From: Oscillibacter sp. CAG:241
Lineage (GTDB): Bacteria; Bacillota; Clostridia; Oscillospirales; Oscillospiraceae
Direction of reading: 5' to 3'
Length of the DNA: 22,296 nt
Assembly: GCA_000435975.1 (NCBI GenBank)
Contig: FR884091.1
Span: 39,829 to 62,124, forward strand
In this document: one piece after another, positions 7,167-14,369 of the stretch
Layout of the letters: the number at the start of each line of letters is the position of its first letter
Numbering within the stretch: position 1 is the stretch's first letter
The notes under the pieces: model-generated
Databases searched by the model: none
Seen by the model: the letters and a program-made list of their open reading frames with translations, nothing else
What the model was told of the DNA's origin: nothing
Program-made: the position numbers and the translations under genes

Positions 7167-7901
7167 ATGACGATCAACTGTGTATGGGAGCATAACGGCA
7201 GAGACACCTTGCTTTATGCGGTGGATTTTGTAGGTGCATACACCCGCGGAGAAACATTGGAAGCCGCTGTCCGGAAAATGCAAGCAGAAATATGCTCTTA
7301 TCTCAAATGGTGCGGCAAAAAAGCAGTAACAAGCATGGATATCGCCATCATCGAAGAAAAGGTTTCCGAGCTTGCGATCTGCGACGCGGATTCCGATGTG
7401 CTTTTTGAAAGCGAACAAGCACCACTGACAACAGAAGAATATGAGGCGCTTAAAGCCCTTGCGCTGAAGTCAGCAAAGGATTTCCTCGCATTGTACGAAT
7501 CTATCCCGGATAAGGACGCAGCCGCCGCACCGGAACGCAAGAGCTTTTACGGACCAGTTCCCCGCACGGCAAATGAAATGTACGAGCATACAAAGAATGT
7601 GAATACATATTATTTTGCGGAGATTGCTGTGGAGGCCGATCATGACGGCAACATATACGAATGCCGCAAGCGGGGATTTGAAGCGCTGGAATCAAGCCCC
7701 GATTTTTTGCAGAATACCGTCAGAAAAGGCAGCTATGGCGAGGATTGGTCACTGCGTAAAGTCCTGCGCCGTTTTATCTGGCATGACCGTATCCACGCAA
7801 AAGCCATGTATCGAATGGCGATAAAAGTGTTCGGGGCGGAGCATGTGGTAAATCCGTTTTGCTTTTTTGATTGGAGAAGACTATGGACATTGAATTTGTA
7901 A
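7167..7901 (+). CDS. HicB-like N-terminus joined to a DinB-like C-terminal region (accessory protein)
   Basis: A 244-residue protein I do not recognise as a named family. Residues about 15-45 (LLYAVDFVGAYTRGETLEAA) resemble the single-stranded beta fold of HicB/UPF0150 proteins. The C-terminal half contains His141 (EMYEHTKNV) and a HDRIH pair at His206/His210 in an amphipathic helix, matching the three-histidine metal arrangement of DinB/YfiT-like four-helix proteins. ATG 7167 has GGAGAG 8 bp upstream; a TTG five codons earlier is possible but falls inside the ribosome binding site region. It overlaps the next gene by 19 bp, so the two are probably one operon. Codon use is more AT-rich than in the flanking backbone. 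Function unknown; a metal-dependent thiol- or resistance-related role would be the DinB-superfamily guess. Confidence 0.7.
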   Translation: MTINCVWEHNGRDTLLYAVDFVGAYTRGETLEAAVRKMQAEICSYLKWCGKKAVTSMDIAIIEEKVSELAICDADSDVLFESEQAPLTTEEYEALKALALKSAKDFLALYESIPDKDAAAAPERKSFYGPVPRTANEMYEHTKNVNTYYFAEIAVEADHDGNIYECRKRGFEALESSPDFLQNTVRKGSYGEDWSLRKVLRRFIWHDRIHAKAMYRMAIKVFGAEHVVNPFCFFDWRRLWTLNL

Positions 7902-8680
7902 ATCCGGGCGTTGATTATATGATTCAGCGGATGATGGACTTTCAGACCGAAGCCGAATCAGCCTTTTGGTCTGAACCCCTATACCGTTTCTATCCGCAGC
8001 TTGATAAAGCCTATGCGATCAGTTTACCTTTCTCCGAAAGGAACGAATACATTGAGCGAACCATGCGAGCCGTTTATGCCAAGTCAGAAGATACGATCAA
8101 TGAAAAGGCGGCTTTATATACTCGCCATTGGAACGCTTGTAAGCCGCAGATTACAGCAGCTTTATCGGATGCTTTTGGCGTGGATTGTGCCAACTTATTT
8201 AACGACATACGGTGCAATTTGAGCTTGAATCCTATTGAGCCGCGGTTTCTGAAAGAACGCTGTTATGATACTTTCTATCTGAACAGCGAAAGAGGCGCGA
8301 TCGGTGGTGGAATACACGAGATCATACATTTTGTTTGGTTCCATGTATGGAATAGGTTGTTCGGAGACAGTTACGATGAATATGAGCGCCCATCACTCAA
8401 ATGGATTTTGAGTGAAATGGTGGTTGAGTCTGTGATGAAGGATGAACGACTCAGTTCCATCAATCCCTACTTCCCCAGAGAGAACGGCGGCTGCATCTAC
8501 CCCTATTTCTTCGATATGGTGGTGGATGGCAAAATGATTTTGGACACGCTGGACACCATGTACCAGAGTCAGAGTATCGAGGATTTTATGCGGAATAGTT
8601 ATGCTTATTGCAAAGAGCACGAAGCAGCTATCAGAGCGCATATTCAGAATTCGGAGGGCGGTATCTTTGCCGGATCATAG
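7883..8680 (+). CDS. Putative zinc metalloprotease-like protein with HExxH motif
   Basis: A 265-residue protein without signal peptide or clear membrane span. It carries HEIIH at residues 145-149 in a hydrophobic helix (GGGIHEIIHFVWFHVWN) and a Glu about 29 residues later (WILSEMVVES, Glu178) as possible third ligand, a gluzincin-like spacing. The segment FNDIRCNLSLNPIEPRF with FYLN before the HExxH region gives the strand-helix order seen in small cytosolic metallopeptidase-like domains. Family not identified with certainty. ATG 7883 is preferred because GGAG lies 7 bp upstream; the start lies within the end of the preceding gene. AT-richer composition supports acquisition with its neighbours. 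Substrate unknown. Confidence 0.72.
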   Translation: MDIEFVNPGVDYMIQRMMDFQTEAESAFWSEPLYRFYPQLDKAYAISLPFSERNEYIERTMRAVYAKSEDTINEKAALYTRHWNACKPQITAALSDAFGVDCANLFNDIRCNLSLNPIEPRFLKERCYDTFYLNSERGAIGGGIHEIIHFVWFHVWNRLFGDSYDEYERPSLKWILSEMVVESVMKDERLSSINPYFPRENGGCIYPYFFDMVVDGKMILDTLDTMYQSQSIEDFMRNSYAYCKEHEAAIRAHIQNSEGGIFAGS

Positions 8681-8787
8681 AAATCGCAGGCGGCCGATAC
8701 AGGTCAAATTTTTCGTAGATGAAAAGGACTTTGCTTGATAAAAGCAAAAATGACAGCACTGAAACTGTGTGCAGAGGTAGAAAAACA

Positions 8788-9309
8788 ATGAACAAAGATA
8801 TGTGCGTAGCCTGTGACGATGGAATTTTGAATATTCGTGTCGGCGCAATCATCATGAAGGATGGAAAGCTTTTGATGGTTGGCAATGACAGAGACTATCT
8901 CTACTCCGTTGGCGGCAGGGTAAAATTCGGTGAAACATCAGAAGAGGCTGTCGTCCGTGAGGTGTTGGAGGAAACAGGCGTTCAGATGGAAATTGATCGT
9001 CTTGGCTTTGTGCACGAAATCTATTTCTATGGCGATGCGCCTTCCAATCGGAACAAGCTGATTTACGAAATTTCTTTTTTCTTCTATATGAAAGTACCTG
9101 ATACCTTTGCGCCGGTCAGCGAGAGTTTCATGGAAGGCAGCAGCAAAGAACACTTGGTGTGGGTTTCGCTGGACGAGGATATTCCGATGTATCCCCAATT
9201 TTTCAAAACAGAATTGAAAAATCCAACGAATATGATAAAGCATTTCACTACGGACGAGAGATCGCCGTCCGCTCCTCGAAGCGCCGGGAGGCAGCGTCCC
9301 AGTCGATAA
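8788..9309 (+). CDS. Nudix hydrolase, C-terminus reading into the antisense of the SOD gene
   Basis: A 173-residue protein with a complete Nudix box, G-x5-E-x7-REVLEETGV, at about residues 43-65, for hydrolysis of a nucleoside-diphosphate-linked substrate with a divalent metal. The rest is alpha/beta Nudix fold ending near TNMIKHFTTDE. ATG 8788 has AGAGGT about 10 bp upstream; the frame is open 23 codons further but without a site. The last roughly 20 codons (from about 9248) overlap, tail to tail, the 3' end of the superoxide dismutase gene and are Ser/Arg/Pro-rich, unlike a Nudix fold. The native C-terminus was therefore probably lost or replaced at the junction. Substrate cannot be predicted. 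Confidence 0.88.
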   Translation: MNKDMCVACDDGILNIRVGAIIMKDGKLLMVGNDRDYLYSVGGRVKFGETSEEAVVREVLEETGVQMEIDRLGFVHEIYFYGDAPSNRNKLIYEISFFFYMKVPDTFAPVSESFMEGSSKEHLVWVSLDEDIPMYPQFFKTELKNPTNMIKHFTTDERSPSAPRSAGRQRPSR

Positions 9310-9871
9310 TGGCCAGCGCCGCCTCCATATAGTCGTCCCGCCGGTTTTCGTAGTCCGGCAAAAACGCATGCTCCCACAGGTCCATGTTGACCAGGGGCCA
9401 CAGGGGCAGGGGCGTGTCCTGATTGGCGGTGCAGACGATCTGCAGGCCCCCGGAGCAGCACACCAGCCACACCCAGCCGCTGCCGAAGATGCTGGCAGCG
9501 GCGTTTTTCATGCTGCGGTGCAGCCCCTCCATGGAGCCGAAGCTGTGCTCAATCTCCGCCAGCAGCACCGGGGAGGGCTTGGTGGTCCGGGCCGGAGCCA
9601 GAGAGGAAAAATACAGCGTGTGGTTGTAGGTCCCCCCGCCATAGCGGCGCACCGCCTGGCCCAGCGCCCGGGGCAGCTGGCACCAGTGAAGCAGCAGACG
9701 CTCCAGAGGCCAGTCCTGGTACTGGAGCCACGGGGCCAGCGCGCCGTTGAGCCGGTCTACATAGGCGGCAAAAAACGCGTCATGATGCAGCCGCACAGAG
9801 GACCGGCCCAGGTTGGGCTCCAGGGCGGCAGGCGGATACGGAAGCGGCGGCAGAATAAAGGGATAGGTCAT
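9248..9871 (-). CDS. Superoxide dismutase, Mn-type (Fe/Mn family)
   Basis: A 207-residue cytoplasmic enzyme dismutating superoxide to oxygen and peroxide. All four metal ligands are visible: His29 (RLHHDAF), His84 (TYNHTLYF), Asp164 and His168 (NMDLWEHAF). Gln151 in TANQDTP, with Gly80 at the position used by Fe enzymes for their Gln, is the Mn-type arrangement. The second-sphere residue equivalent to E. coli His30 is Phe33, while the gateway Tyr is kept (Tyr37). ATG 9871 is chosen because AAAGGAA precedes it and the protein then begins FILPPLPYPP as the family does. Its last codons and stop lie at the boundary with AT-rich accessory DNA, so the final RTAISRP may not be native. Confidence 0.93.
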   Translation of the reverse strand: MTYPFILPPLPYPPAALEPNLGRSSVRLHHDAFFAAYVDRLNGALAPWLQYQDWPLERLLLHWCQLPRALGQAVRRYGGGTYNHTLYFSSLAPARTTKPSPVLLAEIEHSFGSMEGLHRSMKNAAASIFGSGWVWLVCCSGGLQIVCTANQDTPLPLWPLVNMDLWEHAFLPDYENRRDDYMEAALAIIDWDAASRRFEERTAISRP

Positions 9872-9919
9872 AGCATGCAGTTCCTTTCCAAAAATCTTCT
9901 CTTTCATCGTATGCCGCCG

Positions 9920-9948
9920 TTGACAAACCATGCCTTTTGGTGCAAACT
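9920..9948 (+). promoter_or_regulatory. Weak candidate promoter of the nimA-like/thiN operon
   Basis: A perfect TTGACA (9920-9925) is followed after 17 bp by CAAACT (9943-9948), a poor -10. A small hairpin TGCCGC-TCT-GCGGCA (9954-9968) stands directly before the GAGGAGG ribosome binding site and could tune translation. Confidence 0.4.
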
Positions 9949-9982
9949 GTAGTTGCCGCTCTGCGGCAGAGGAGGAACACAT

Positions 9983-10477
9983 ATGCGAAGAACAGACAGA
10001 GAGCGCGGCCAGGATTTCGCCTGGGACGTGCTGAAAAAAGCCCCCTACGCCACGCTGTCCATGACGGACCGTCAGGGTCGGCCCTATGCCGTGCCGGTGA
10101 ACCAGGCGGTGGATGAGGAATACCATGTGGTGTATTTTCACTGCGCCGGAGCCGGAGAGAAGTGGGAGCTGCTGAAGGACGGTGCTCCCGTGTGCCTGAC
10201 GGCGGTATCCCACGCCATGTCAGTGCCCAATGCCTTCACCATGGCCTATGCCAGCGCAGTGCTGCGGGGCCAGGCGGAGGTAGTGACGGATCAAGGCGAG
10301 TGGACACGGGCCATGCTCCAGCTGTGCTCCGCCTTCGATCCCAAGGGCATGGGCCGCTTTATGGAATGCGTGGAGAAGAACGGTCCGGCGACCCGGGTTA
10401 TCCGGATCACCCCTCAGGAGCTTACCGGCAAGGAGAACACCGCCGTGGAGAAGCATCACCACCACCATCACGATTGA
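9983..10477 (+). CDS. Pyridoxamine 5'-phosphate oxidase-family / NimA-like flavoprotein
   Basis: A 164-residue split-barrel flavin-binding protein. The N-terminus MRRTDRERGQDFAWDVLKKAPYA and the run LSMTDRQGRPYAVPVN, then YFHCAGAGEKWELLKD and SVVLRGQAEVV-like strands, match the NimA/PNPOx-like family common in anaerobes, some of which reduce nitroimidazoles. ATG 9983 has GAGGAGG 7 bp upstream. The gene ends in six consecutive histidines and Asp, encoded by mixed CAT/CAC codons, presumably a natural metal-binding tail. It is followed after 9 bp by thiN, so it is likely the first gene of a three-gene operon. The actual substrate is unknown. Confidence 0.85.
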   Translation: MRRTDRERGQDFAWDVLKKAPYATLSMTDRQGRPYAVPVNQAVDEEYHVVYFHCAGAGEKWELLKDGAPVCLTAVSHAMSVPNAFTMAYASAVLRGQAEVVTDQGEWTRAMLQLCSAFDPKGMGRFMECVEKNGPATRVIRITPQELTGKENTAVEKHHHHHHD

Positions 10478-10486
10478 GGAAACGCC

Positions 10487-11101
10487 ATGGCATGCTATAT
10501 TTTCGGCGCAGGCAGCTTTTACGGTCTGACCGCCCGGCCCCAGGCCGGGGATTTTACCATTGCCGCCGACGGCGGCTGGCTGGCCTGCCGCAAGACTGAG
10601 GTCATTCCGGACCTGCTGCTGGGAGATTTTGACTCTCTGAGTGCGCAGCCGGATTTTCCCAATATCCTCCGGGTACCGGTGGAAAAGGACGACACAGACA
10701 CCATGCTGGCCGTCAAGACCGGGCTGGAACGGGGTGAAACGGAATTCCATATCTACGGCGGCATGGGCGGCCGCCGGACGGACCATACCGTTGCCAATTT
10801 CCAGGCGCTATTGTATCTGGCCCGCCGGGGTGCACGGGGCTGGCTGTATGGCCAGGGTGAACGATACACTGCCATTTCCGGCGATTCCATCACATTTCCG
10901 GCCCGGGACCGGGGCATACTATCCGTGTTCTGTCTGGGGGCAGACGCCCAGGACGTCAGCATCCTGGGCGGGCAATATCCCCTGCACCACGCTGTGCTGA
11001 CGGCGGATTTTCCCCTGGGCGTCAGCAACCACTTTGCGGGGCAGCCCATCACGGTGTCTGTTCGGGACGGCAGCCTGCTCATAGGCATCGTGGACGAATG
11101 A
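10487..11101 (+). CDS. thiN: Thiamine diphosphokinase
   Basis: A 204-residue enzyme that pyrophosphorylates thiamine to thiamine diphosphate using ATP, cytoplasmic. It contains the family motifs in order: IAADGGWLAC (about 26-35), LLLGDFDSL (about 43-51), VEKDDTDTMLA (about 65-75) and GGMGGRRTDHTVANF (about 90-104), followed by the beta-sandwich TPK_B1 region. GAGGAAA precedes the ATG. It usually follows rpe/rsgA in Firmicutes; here it instead follows a nimA-like gene and its stop overlaps the start of a micro-lipoprotein frame (ATGA). No TPP riboswitch is apparent upstream. Confidence 0.95.
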   Translation: MACYIFGAGSFYGLTARPQAGDFTIAADGGWLACRKTEVIPDLLLGDFDSLSAQPDFPNILRVPVEKDDTDTMLAVKTGLERGETEFHIYGGMGGRRTDHTVANFQALLYLARRGARGWLYGQGERYTAISGDSITFPARDRGILSVFCLGADAQDVSILGGQYPLHHAVLTADFPLGVSNHFAGQPITVSVRDGSLLIGIVDE

Positions 11102-11277
11102 CAATATATCGTCAAAAGCAAAAGAAAAAGAAAAAGAACATGATGAAGCAAACCGCCAACCGCCTGCTGGCCCTGCTGCTGGCAATAATGATGACCCTGT
11201 CCCTGGCAGCCTGCGGCAAGGCGCCCCAGACCGATATTACCGACGGCTCGGTATATGCCTTCCGGGTGGAAAAATAA
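11098..11277 (+). CDS. Micro-lipoprotein
   Basis: A 59-codon frame starting at ATG 11098 (overlapping the thiN stop), or 45 codons from ATG 11140. After a lysine-rich start it has a hydrophobic stretch (NRLLALLLAIMMTLSLAAC) ending in a clear lipobox LSLAAC-G, so the mature peptide would be only 21 residues (CGKAPQTD..., ending FRVEK). No strong ribosome binding site is seen for either start, so coupling to thiN is likely if the first is used. A strong terminator follows at 8 bp, which supports a true 3' end of the operon. It may be a functional small lipoprotein or the stub of a once longer one. Confidence 0.65.
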   Translation: MTIYRQKQKKKKKNMMKQTANRLLALLLAIMMTLSLAACGKAPQTDITDGSVYAFRVEK

Positions 11278-11284
11278 CCCCATG

Positions 11285-11314
11285 GGGCCTCCGAGGATCG
11301 GAGGCCCTCTTTTT
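11285..11314 (+). terminator. Rho-independent terminator after the thiN operon
   Basis: A perfect 9-bp stem GGGCCTCCG (11285-11293) with CGGAGGCCC (11299-11307), 5-nt loop, then TCTTTTT. Confidence 0.92.
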
Positions 11315-11319
11315 CTGTG

Positions 11320-11348
11320 TTGCCAAGGCGGGCCCAACGTGGTACAAT
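11320..11348 (+). promoter_or_regulatory. coaX promoter
   Basis: TTGCCA (11320-11325) and TACAAT (11343-11348) with 17-bp spacing lie directly after the previous terminator and 30 bp before the coaX start. Confidence 0.75.
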
Positions 11349-11377
11349 GATAGAGAACGGAAAGGGGGGCTGCTGCT

Positions 11378-12151
11378 ATGCTGCTGGCCATTGATATCGG
11401 CAATTCCAATATCTCTGTGGGACTGTTCGACGAAAAGCGGGATCTGAAATTCCTGTCCTCCATCGACACCGACAGCCGCAAAACGGCGGATCAGATCAGC
11501 ATCGATCTGATGAACATCTTTTCCCTGTATCGCTACGACCTGCGGGACGTCAGCGGGGCCATCTTTTCCAGCGTGGTGCCGCCCATCAACTTCATGATGG
11601 CCAAGGCTCTGACCCGGCTCCTGGGTAAGCCCCCGATGATCGTGGGACCCGGCGTGAAAACCGGGCTCAACATCCGCATGGAGATCCACAACCAGCTGGG
11701 CGCCGACCTGGTGGCAGGCGCGGTGGCGGCGCTGGACAAGTACCCCACACCCATCATTATGATCGACATGGGCACCGCCACCACCATTTCCTATATCTCC
11801 AGCAAGCGCAGCTATGAGGGCGGCCTGATGTTTCCCGGCGTGCGGCTGAGTCTGGACGCCCTGTCGGATCACACGGCCCAGCTGCCGGATATCTCTCTCC
11901 AGCATCCCAAGAGCCTCATCGGCAAAAACACTGAGGACTGCATGCGCTCCGGCATCGTCTACGGCACCGCCGGCATGCTGGACGGTGTCATTGACCGCAT
12001 CCGCGAGCTTCTGCCCCAGGGAGAGACTCCTACCATCGTGGCCACCGGCAGCAATGCCCCCGTCATCGTCCGTTACTGCCGCAATAAGGTCCTGTATGAC
12101 AAATATCTGCTGATGGAGGGCCTGTGGGACATCTATCAGAAAAATCATTAA
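11378..12151 (+). CDS. coaX: Type III pantothenate kinase
   Basis: A 257-residue ASKHA-fold kinase for the first step of coenzyme A synthesis (pantothenate to 4'-phosphopantothenate). Motifs: LLAIDIGNSNISVGLF phosphate loop (residues 2-17), PGVKTGLNI (about 91-99), GADLVAGAVAAL (about 109-120), IDMGTATT (about 129-136), GGLMFPGV (about 149-156) and NTEDCMRSGIVYG (about 187-199). AAGGGGGG lies 8 bp upstream of the ATG. The gene has its own promoter and terminator, so it is probably monocistronic. Confidence 0.95.
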   Translation: MLLAIDIGNSNISVGLFDEKRDLKFLSSIDTDSRKTADQISIDLMNIFSLYRYDLRDVSGAIFSSVVPPINFMMAKALTRLLGKPPMIVGPGVKTGLNIRMEIHNQLGADLVAGAVAALDKYPTPIIMIDMGTATTISYISSKRSYEGGLMFPGVRLSLDALSDHTAQLPDISLQHPKSLIGKNTEDCMRSGIVYGTAGMLDGVIDRIRELLPQGETPTIVATGSNAPVIVRYCRNKVLYDKYLLMEGLWDIYQKNH

Positions 12152-12194
12152 AACACCGGAGGCAGTTTTATTTCCAACTGCTCCGGTGTTTTTT
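12152..12194 (+). terminator. Terminator after coaX, probably shared with the convergent gene
   Basis: A stem of about 15 bp (12152-12167 with 12176-12190, one bulged base; core CACCGGAG/CTCCGGTG) is followed by a T6 run (12189-12194). On the minus strand the stem is followed by TTTTAATG, so it may also end the convergent TPR-like gene. Confidence 0.88.
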
Positions 12195-12199
12195 ATCTT

Positions 12200-12937
12200 T
12201 TACGTTTCATTTTCGCGGGGGAACGCCGGGTGCGTACCGCTCAGAATCTGTCGGGTCATTTCTCGGGTGCGTGCCGCATACGCCGGATAGCTTTTCTCAA
12301 GGCGCTCCATGTGTACGGCCACCTTTTCCGCATCCCCCATCGCCGCATACAGAATAGCGGCCGCTGCATCTGCCCCAGGCTGCAAGGTGTACCTTTGTGC
12401 CTCTTTCCAGGCAGTCTCCGCAGCAGGATATTGGTGGAGCATGGTAAGGCAGGAGGTCAAATTGGTGTATGCGGAACCGAGCATGCGCTCATCCCTATCC
12501 TGATCCGGCATCTCCAGCAGGCAATCCACGGCGGTCTCATAATACCCCTTCGCCTCTTTGAATCGGGCGGACGCATGTGCGGCTTTTGCCAGCTTCAGAT
12601 AAGGCAGATAAAACCGGTGGCCAATTTCTCCGGCTCTCTGGTACCATTGCAGCATTTGCTCCCGTGCACCGGCCATTTCAAAACAAAGCCCTGTTAAAAA
12701 TGCCCAGGCCGCTCTGTCCTCGTCATAGGCGCAGAAAGGAGCCAGCTTTTTCAGAAGCTCCATCCCTTGCTTCACTTCCCGCCTGCTGATGTGATTCAGT
12801 GCGTCAATTAAGAGAACGCGTGCCTCCTGATTCTCATCAAACGCCGGCTCCAGGATCGGGCCGAATGCCTGCCGGTGCGTCTCCCAGCTCTGCCATAGGG
12901 CAAACGCAGCACCTTCAAAATCCGTAGACATACCCAT
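12200..12937 (-). CDS. TPR-like helical repeat protein, unknown role
   Basis: A 245-residue, all-helical soluble protein with several tandem TPR-like units, for example AFLTGLCFEMAGAREQMLQW, LKLAKAAHASARFKEAKGYY, AYTNLTSCLTMLHQYPAAET and AAILYAAMGDAEKVAVHMER. These are protein-interaction scaffolds and no catalytic motif is seen. ATG 12937 is chosen because AAAAAGGGA lies 6 bp upstream; ATG 12931 is almost as good, and a GTG at 12985 keeps the frame open without a site. It lies 75 bp downstream of obgE on the same strand and might be co-transcribed, but I see no functional link. Confidence 0.7.
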   Translation of the reverse strand: MGMSTDFEGAAFALWQSWETHRQAFGPILEPAFDENQEARVLLIDALNHISRREVKQGMELLKKLAPFCAYDEDRAAWAFLTGLCFEMAGAREQMLQWYQRAGEIGHRFYLPYLKLAKAAHASARFKEAKGYYETAVDCLLEMPDQDRDERMLGSAYTNLTSCLTMLHQYPAAETAWKEAQRYTLQPGADAAAAILYAAMGDAEKVAVHMERLEKSYPAYAARTREMTRQILSGTHPAFPRENET

Positions 12938-13012
12938 ACACCATCCCTTTTTTGCGCTGCCAAAAGCTTCTATGCTCTGTGACACATGGGGATACTTGAT
13001 TTATGCCATTTA

Positions 13013-14293
13013 TCAGCGCTGATACTCAAATTCCAGGTTGTACATGGACACAATGTCGCCGTCCTGGATGCCCATGCGCTCCAGCTGGTCAAACAGGCCG
13101 GACTGGCGCAGCATTTTGTCGAAATACATGCGGCTCTCGTAGTCGGAGAAGTTGATGTTGGCCATAAGGCGCTGAAGCCACGGGCCCTCCACCAGCCAGG
13201 TGTTGTCCTCCTGCTGGATGCTGAGAGGCTCGGAGGTGTCGATCTGAGGCGGCCGGGGCACATACTCCGGCTCATACACCGCCACCGGCGGCAGCTCCGC
13301 CAGACGGGCGGCGATCGCCTGCACCAGCTCACGGGTACCCTGGTGGGTGGCGGCGGACATAGCCATGAACGCATAGCCTGCCTCCTCCACATGGGCCCGG
13401 AAAGCGTCCAGCTGGGCAGGGTCTGCCAGCAGGTCCGTCTTGTTGGCCACCACGATCTGGGGCCGTGTGGCCAGCTCGGGGCTGTACTGCCGCAGCTCCT
13501 CATTGATGGCATCGAAATCGGCGATGGGGTCCCGGCCTTCGCTGCCGGACACATCCACCAGGTGGACCAGCAGACGGCAGCGGTCGATATGCCGCAGGAA
13601 ATCGTGGCCCAGGCCTGCGCCCTCGCTGGCACCCTCAATGATGCCGGGGATATCCGCCATGACAAAGGACACGCCCTCGTCCACATACACCACGCCCAGG
13701 TTGGGATACAGGGTGGTAAAGTGGTAGTTGGCGATTTTGGGATGGGCCTTGGATACCACACTCAGAAGGGTGCTCTTTCCCACGTTGGGGAAGCCCACCA
13801 GGCCCACGTCCGCCAGCAGCTTCAGCTCCAGCACCACGTCGTGGCTCTCGCCGGGAAGGCCTGCCTTGGCAAAGCGGGGTACCTGGCGGGTAGGGGTGGC
13901 GAAGTGCTGGTTGCCCCAGCCGCCCCGACCGCCCTTGCACAGGACAAAGGGCTCGCTGTCGGACATGTCCTTGATGATCTCGCCGGTCTCTGCGTCCCGG
14001 ATCAGGGTGCCCCGGGGAACACGGATGGTCAGGCTCTGGCCATCCTTGCCGCTTTTGCGGCCTCCCTGGCCGTCCACGCCGTTGCCGGCCACATATTTGC
14101 GCTTATAGCGGAAGTCCATCAGCGTGGACATGTTGTCGTCCACCCGGACGATGATGCTGCCGCCGTCGCCGCCGTCGCCGCCGTCAGGACCGCCTGCGGC
14201 AATATACTTTTCCCGGTGGAAGGCCACTGCGCCATTGCCGCCGTTACCGGCCCGGACGGTAATACGGGCCTTATCAATAAATCCGTTTGCCAT
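13013..14293 (-). CDS. obgE: GTPase Obg (ribosome assembly)
   Basis: A 426-residue essential GTPase acting in 50S ribosome maturation and stress/sporulation control. The glycine-rich Obg domain occupies about 1-158 (GGPDGGDGGDGG at about 34-45). The G domain has G1 GFPNVGKS (about 167-174), G3 DIPG, G4 NKTD and G5 SAAT. The C-terminal OCT domain, about 345-426 with YVPRPPQID and a WLVEGPWLQRL run, is typical of Firmicute Obg. GAGGTAA precedes the ATG. rpmA (L27), a frequent neighbour, is not here. A good promoter lies in the short gap after the histidine kinase gene, so transcription is likely independent. Confidence 0.97.
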   Translation of the reverse strand: MANGFIDKARITVRAGNGGNGAVAFHREKYIAAGGPDGGDGGDGGSIIVRVDDNMSTLMDFRYKRKYVAGNGVDGQGGRKSGKDGQSLTIRVPRGTLIRDAETGEIIKDMSDSEPFVLCKGGRGGWGNQHFATPTRQVPRFAKAGLPGESHDVVLELKLLADVGLVGFPNVGKSTLLSVVSKAHPKIANYHFTTLYPNLGVVYVDEGVSFVMADIPGIIEGASEGAGLGHDFLRHIDRCRLLVHLVDVSGSEGRDPIADFDAINEELRQYSPELATRPQIVVANKTDLLADPAQLDAFRAHVEEAGYAFMAMSAATHQGTRELVQAIAARLAELPPVAVYEPEYVPRPPQIDTSEPLSIQQEDNTWLVEGPWLQRLMANINFSDYESRMYFDKMLRQSGLFDQLERMGIQDGDIVSMYNLEFEYQR

Positions 14294-14332
14294 ATCGTTA
14301 CCTCATTTGCAAAAATACGCCTTATTTTATCC

Positions 14333-14361
14333 ATTTTACAGGAAAACAGCCGCCGCGTCAA
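14333..14361 (-). promoter_or_regulatory. obgE promoter
   Basis: On the minus strand TTGACG (14361-14356) and TAAAAT (14338-14333) are spaced 17 bp apart, 40 bp before the obgE start and just inside the gap after the histidine kinase stop. Confidence 0.75.
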
Positions 14362-14369
14362 GATAAAGC

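Noticed and set aside
8728..8757. TTTGCTT/AAGCAAA hairpin before the Nudix gene as a terminator
   Set aside because: The stem is short and AT-only at its ends with no T-run, so I do not list it as a terminator.
10453..10477. His6 tail as vector or construct contamination
   Set aside because: The gene continues directly into thiN with a normal ribosome binding site and no vector sequence, so a natural tract is more likely.
11894..12151. Possible truncation of coaX
   Set aside because: Length of 257 residues and the order of all motifs are normal for CoaX, and a terminator follows directly.
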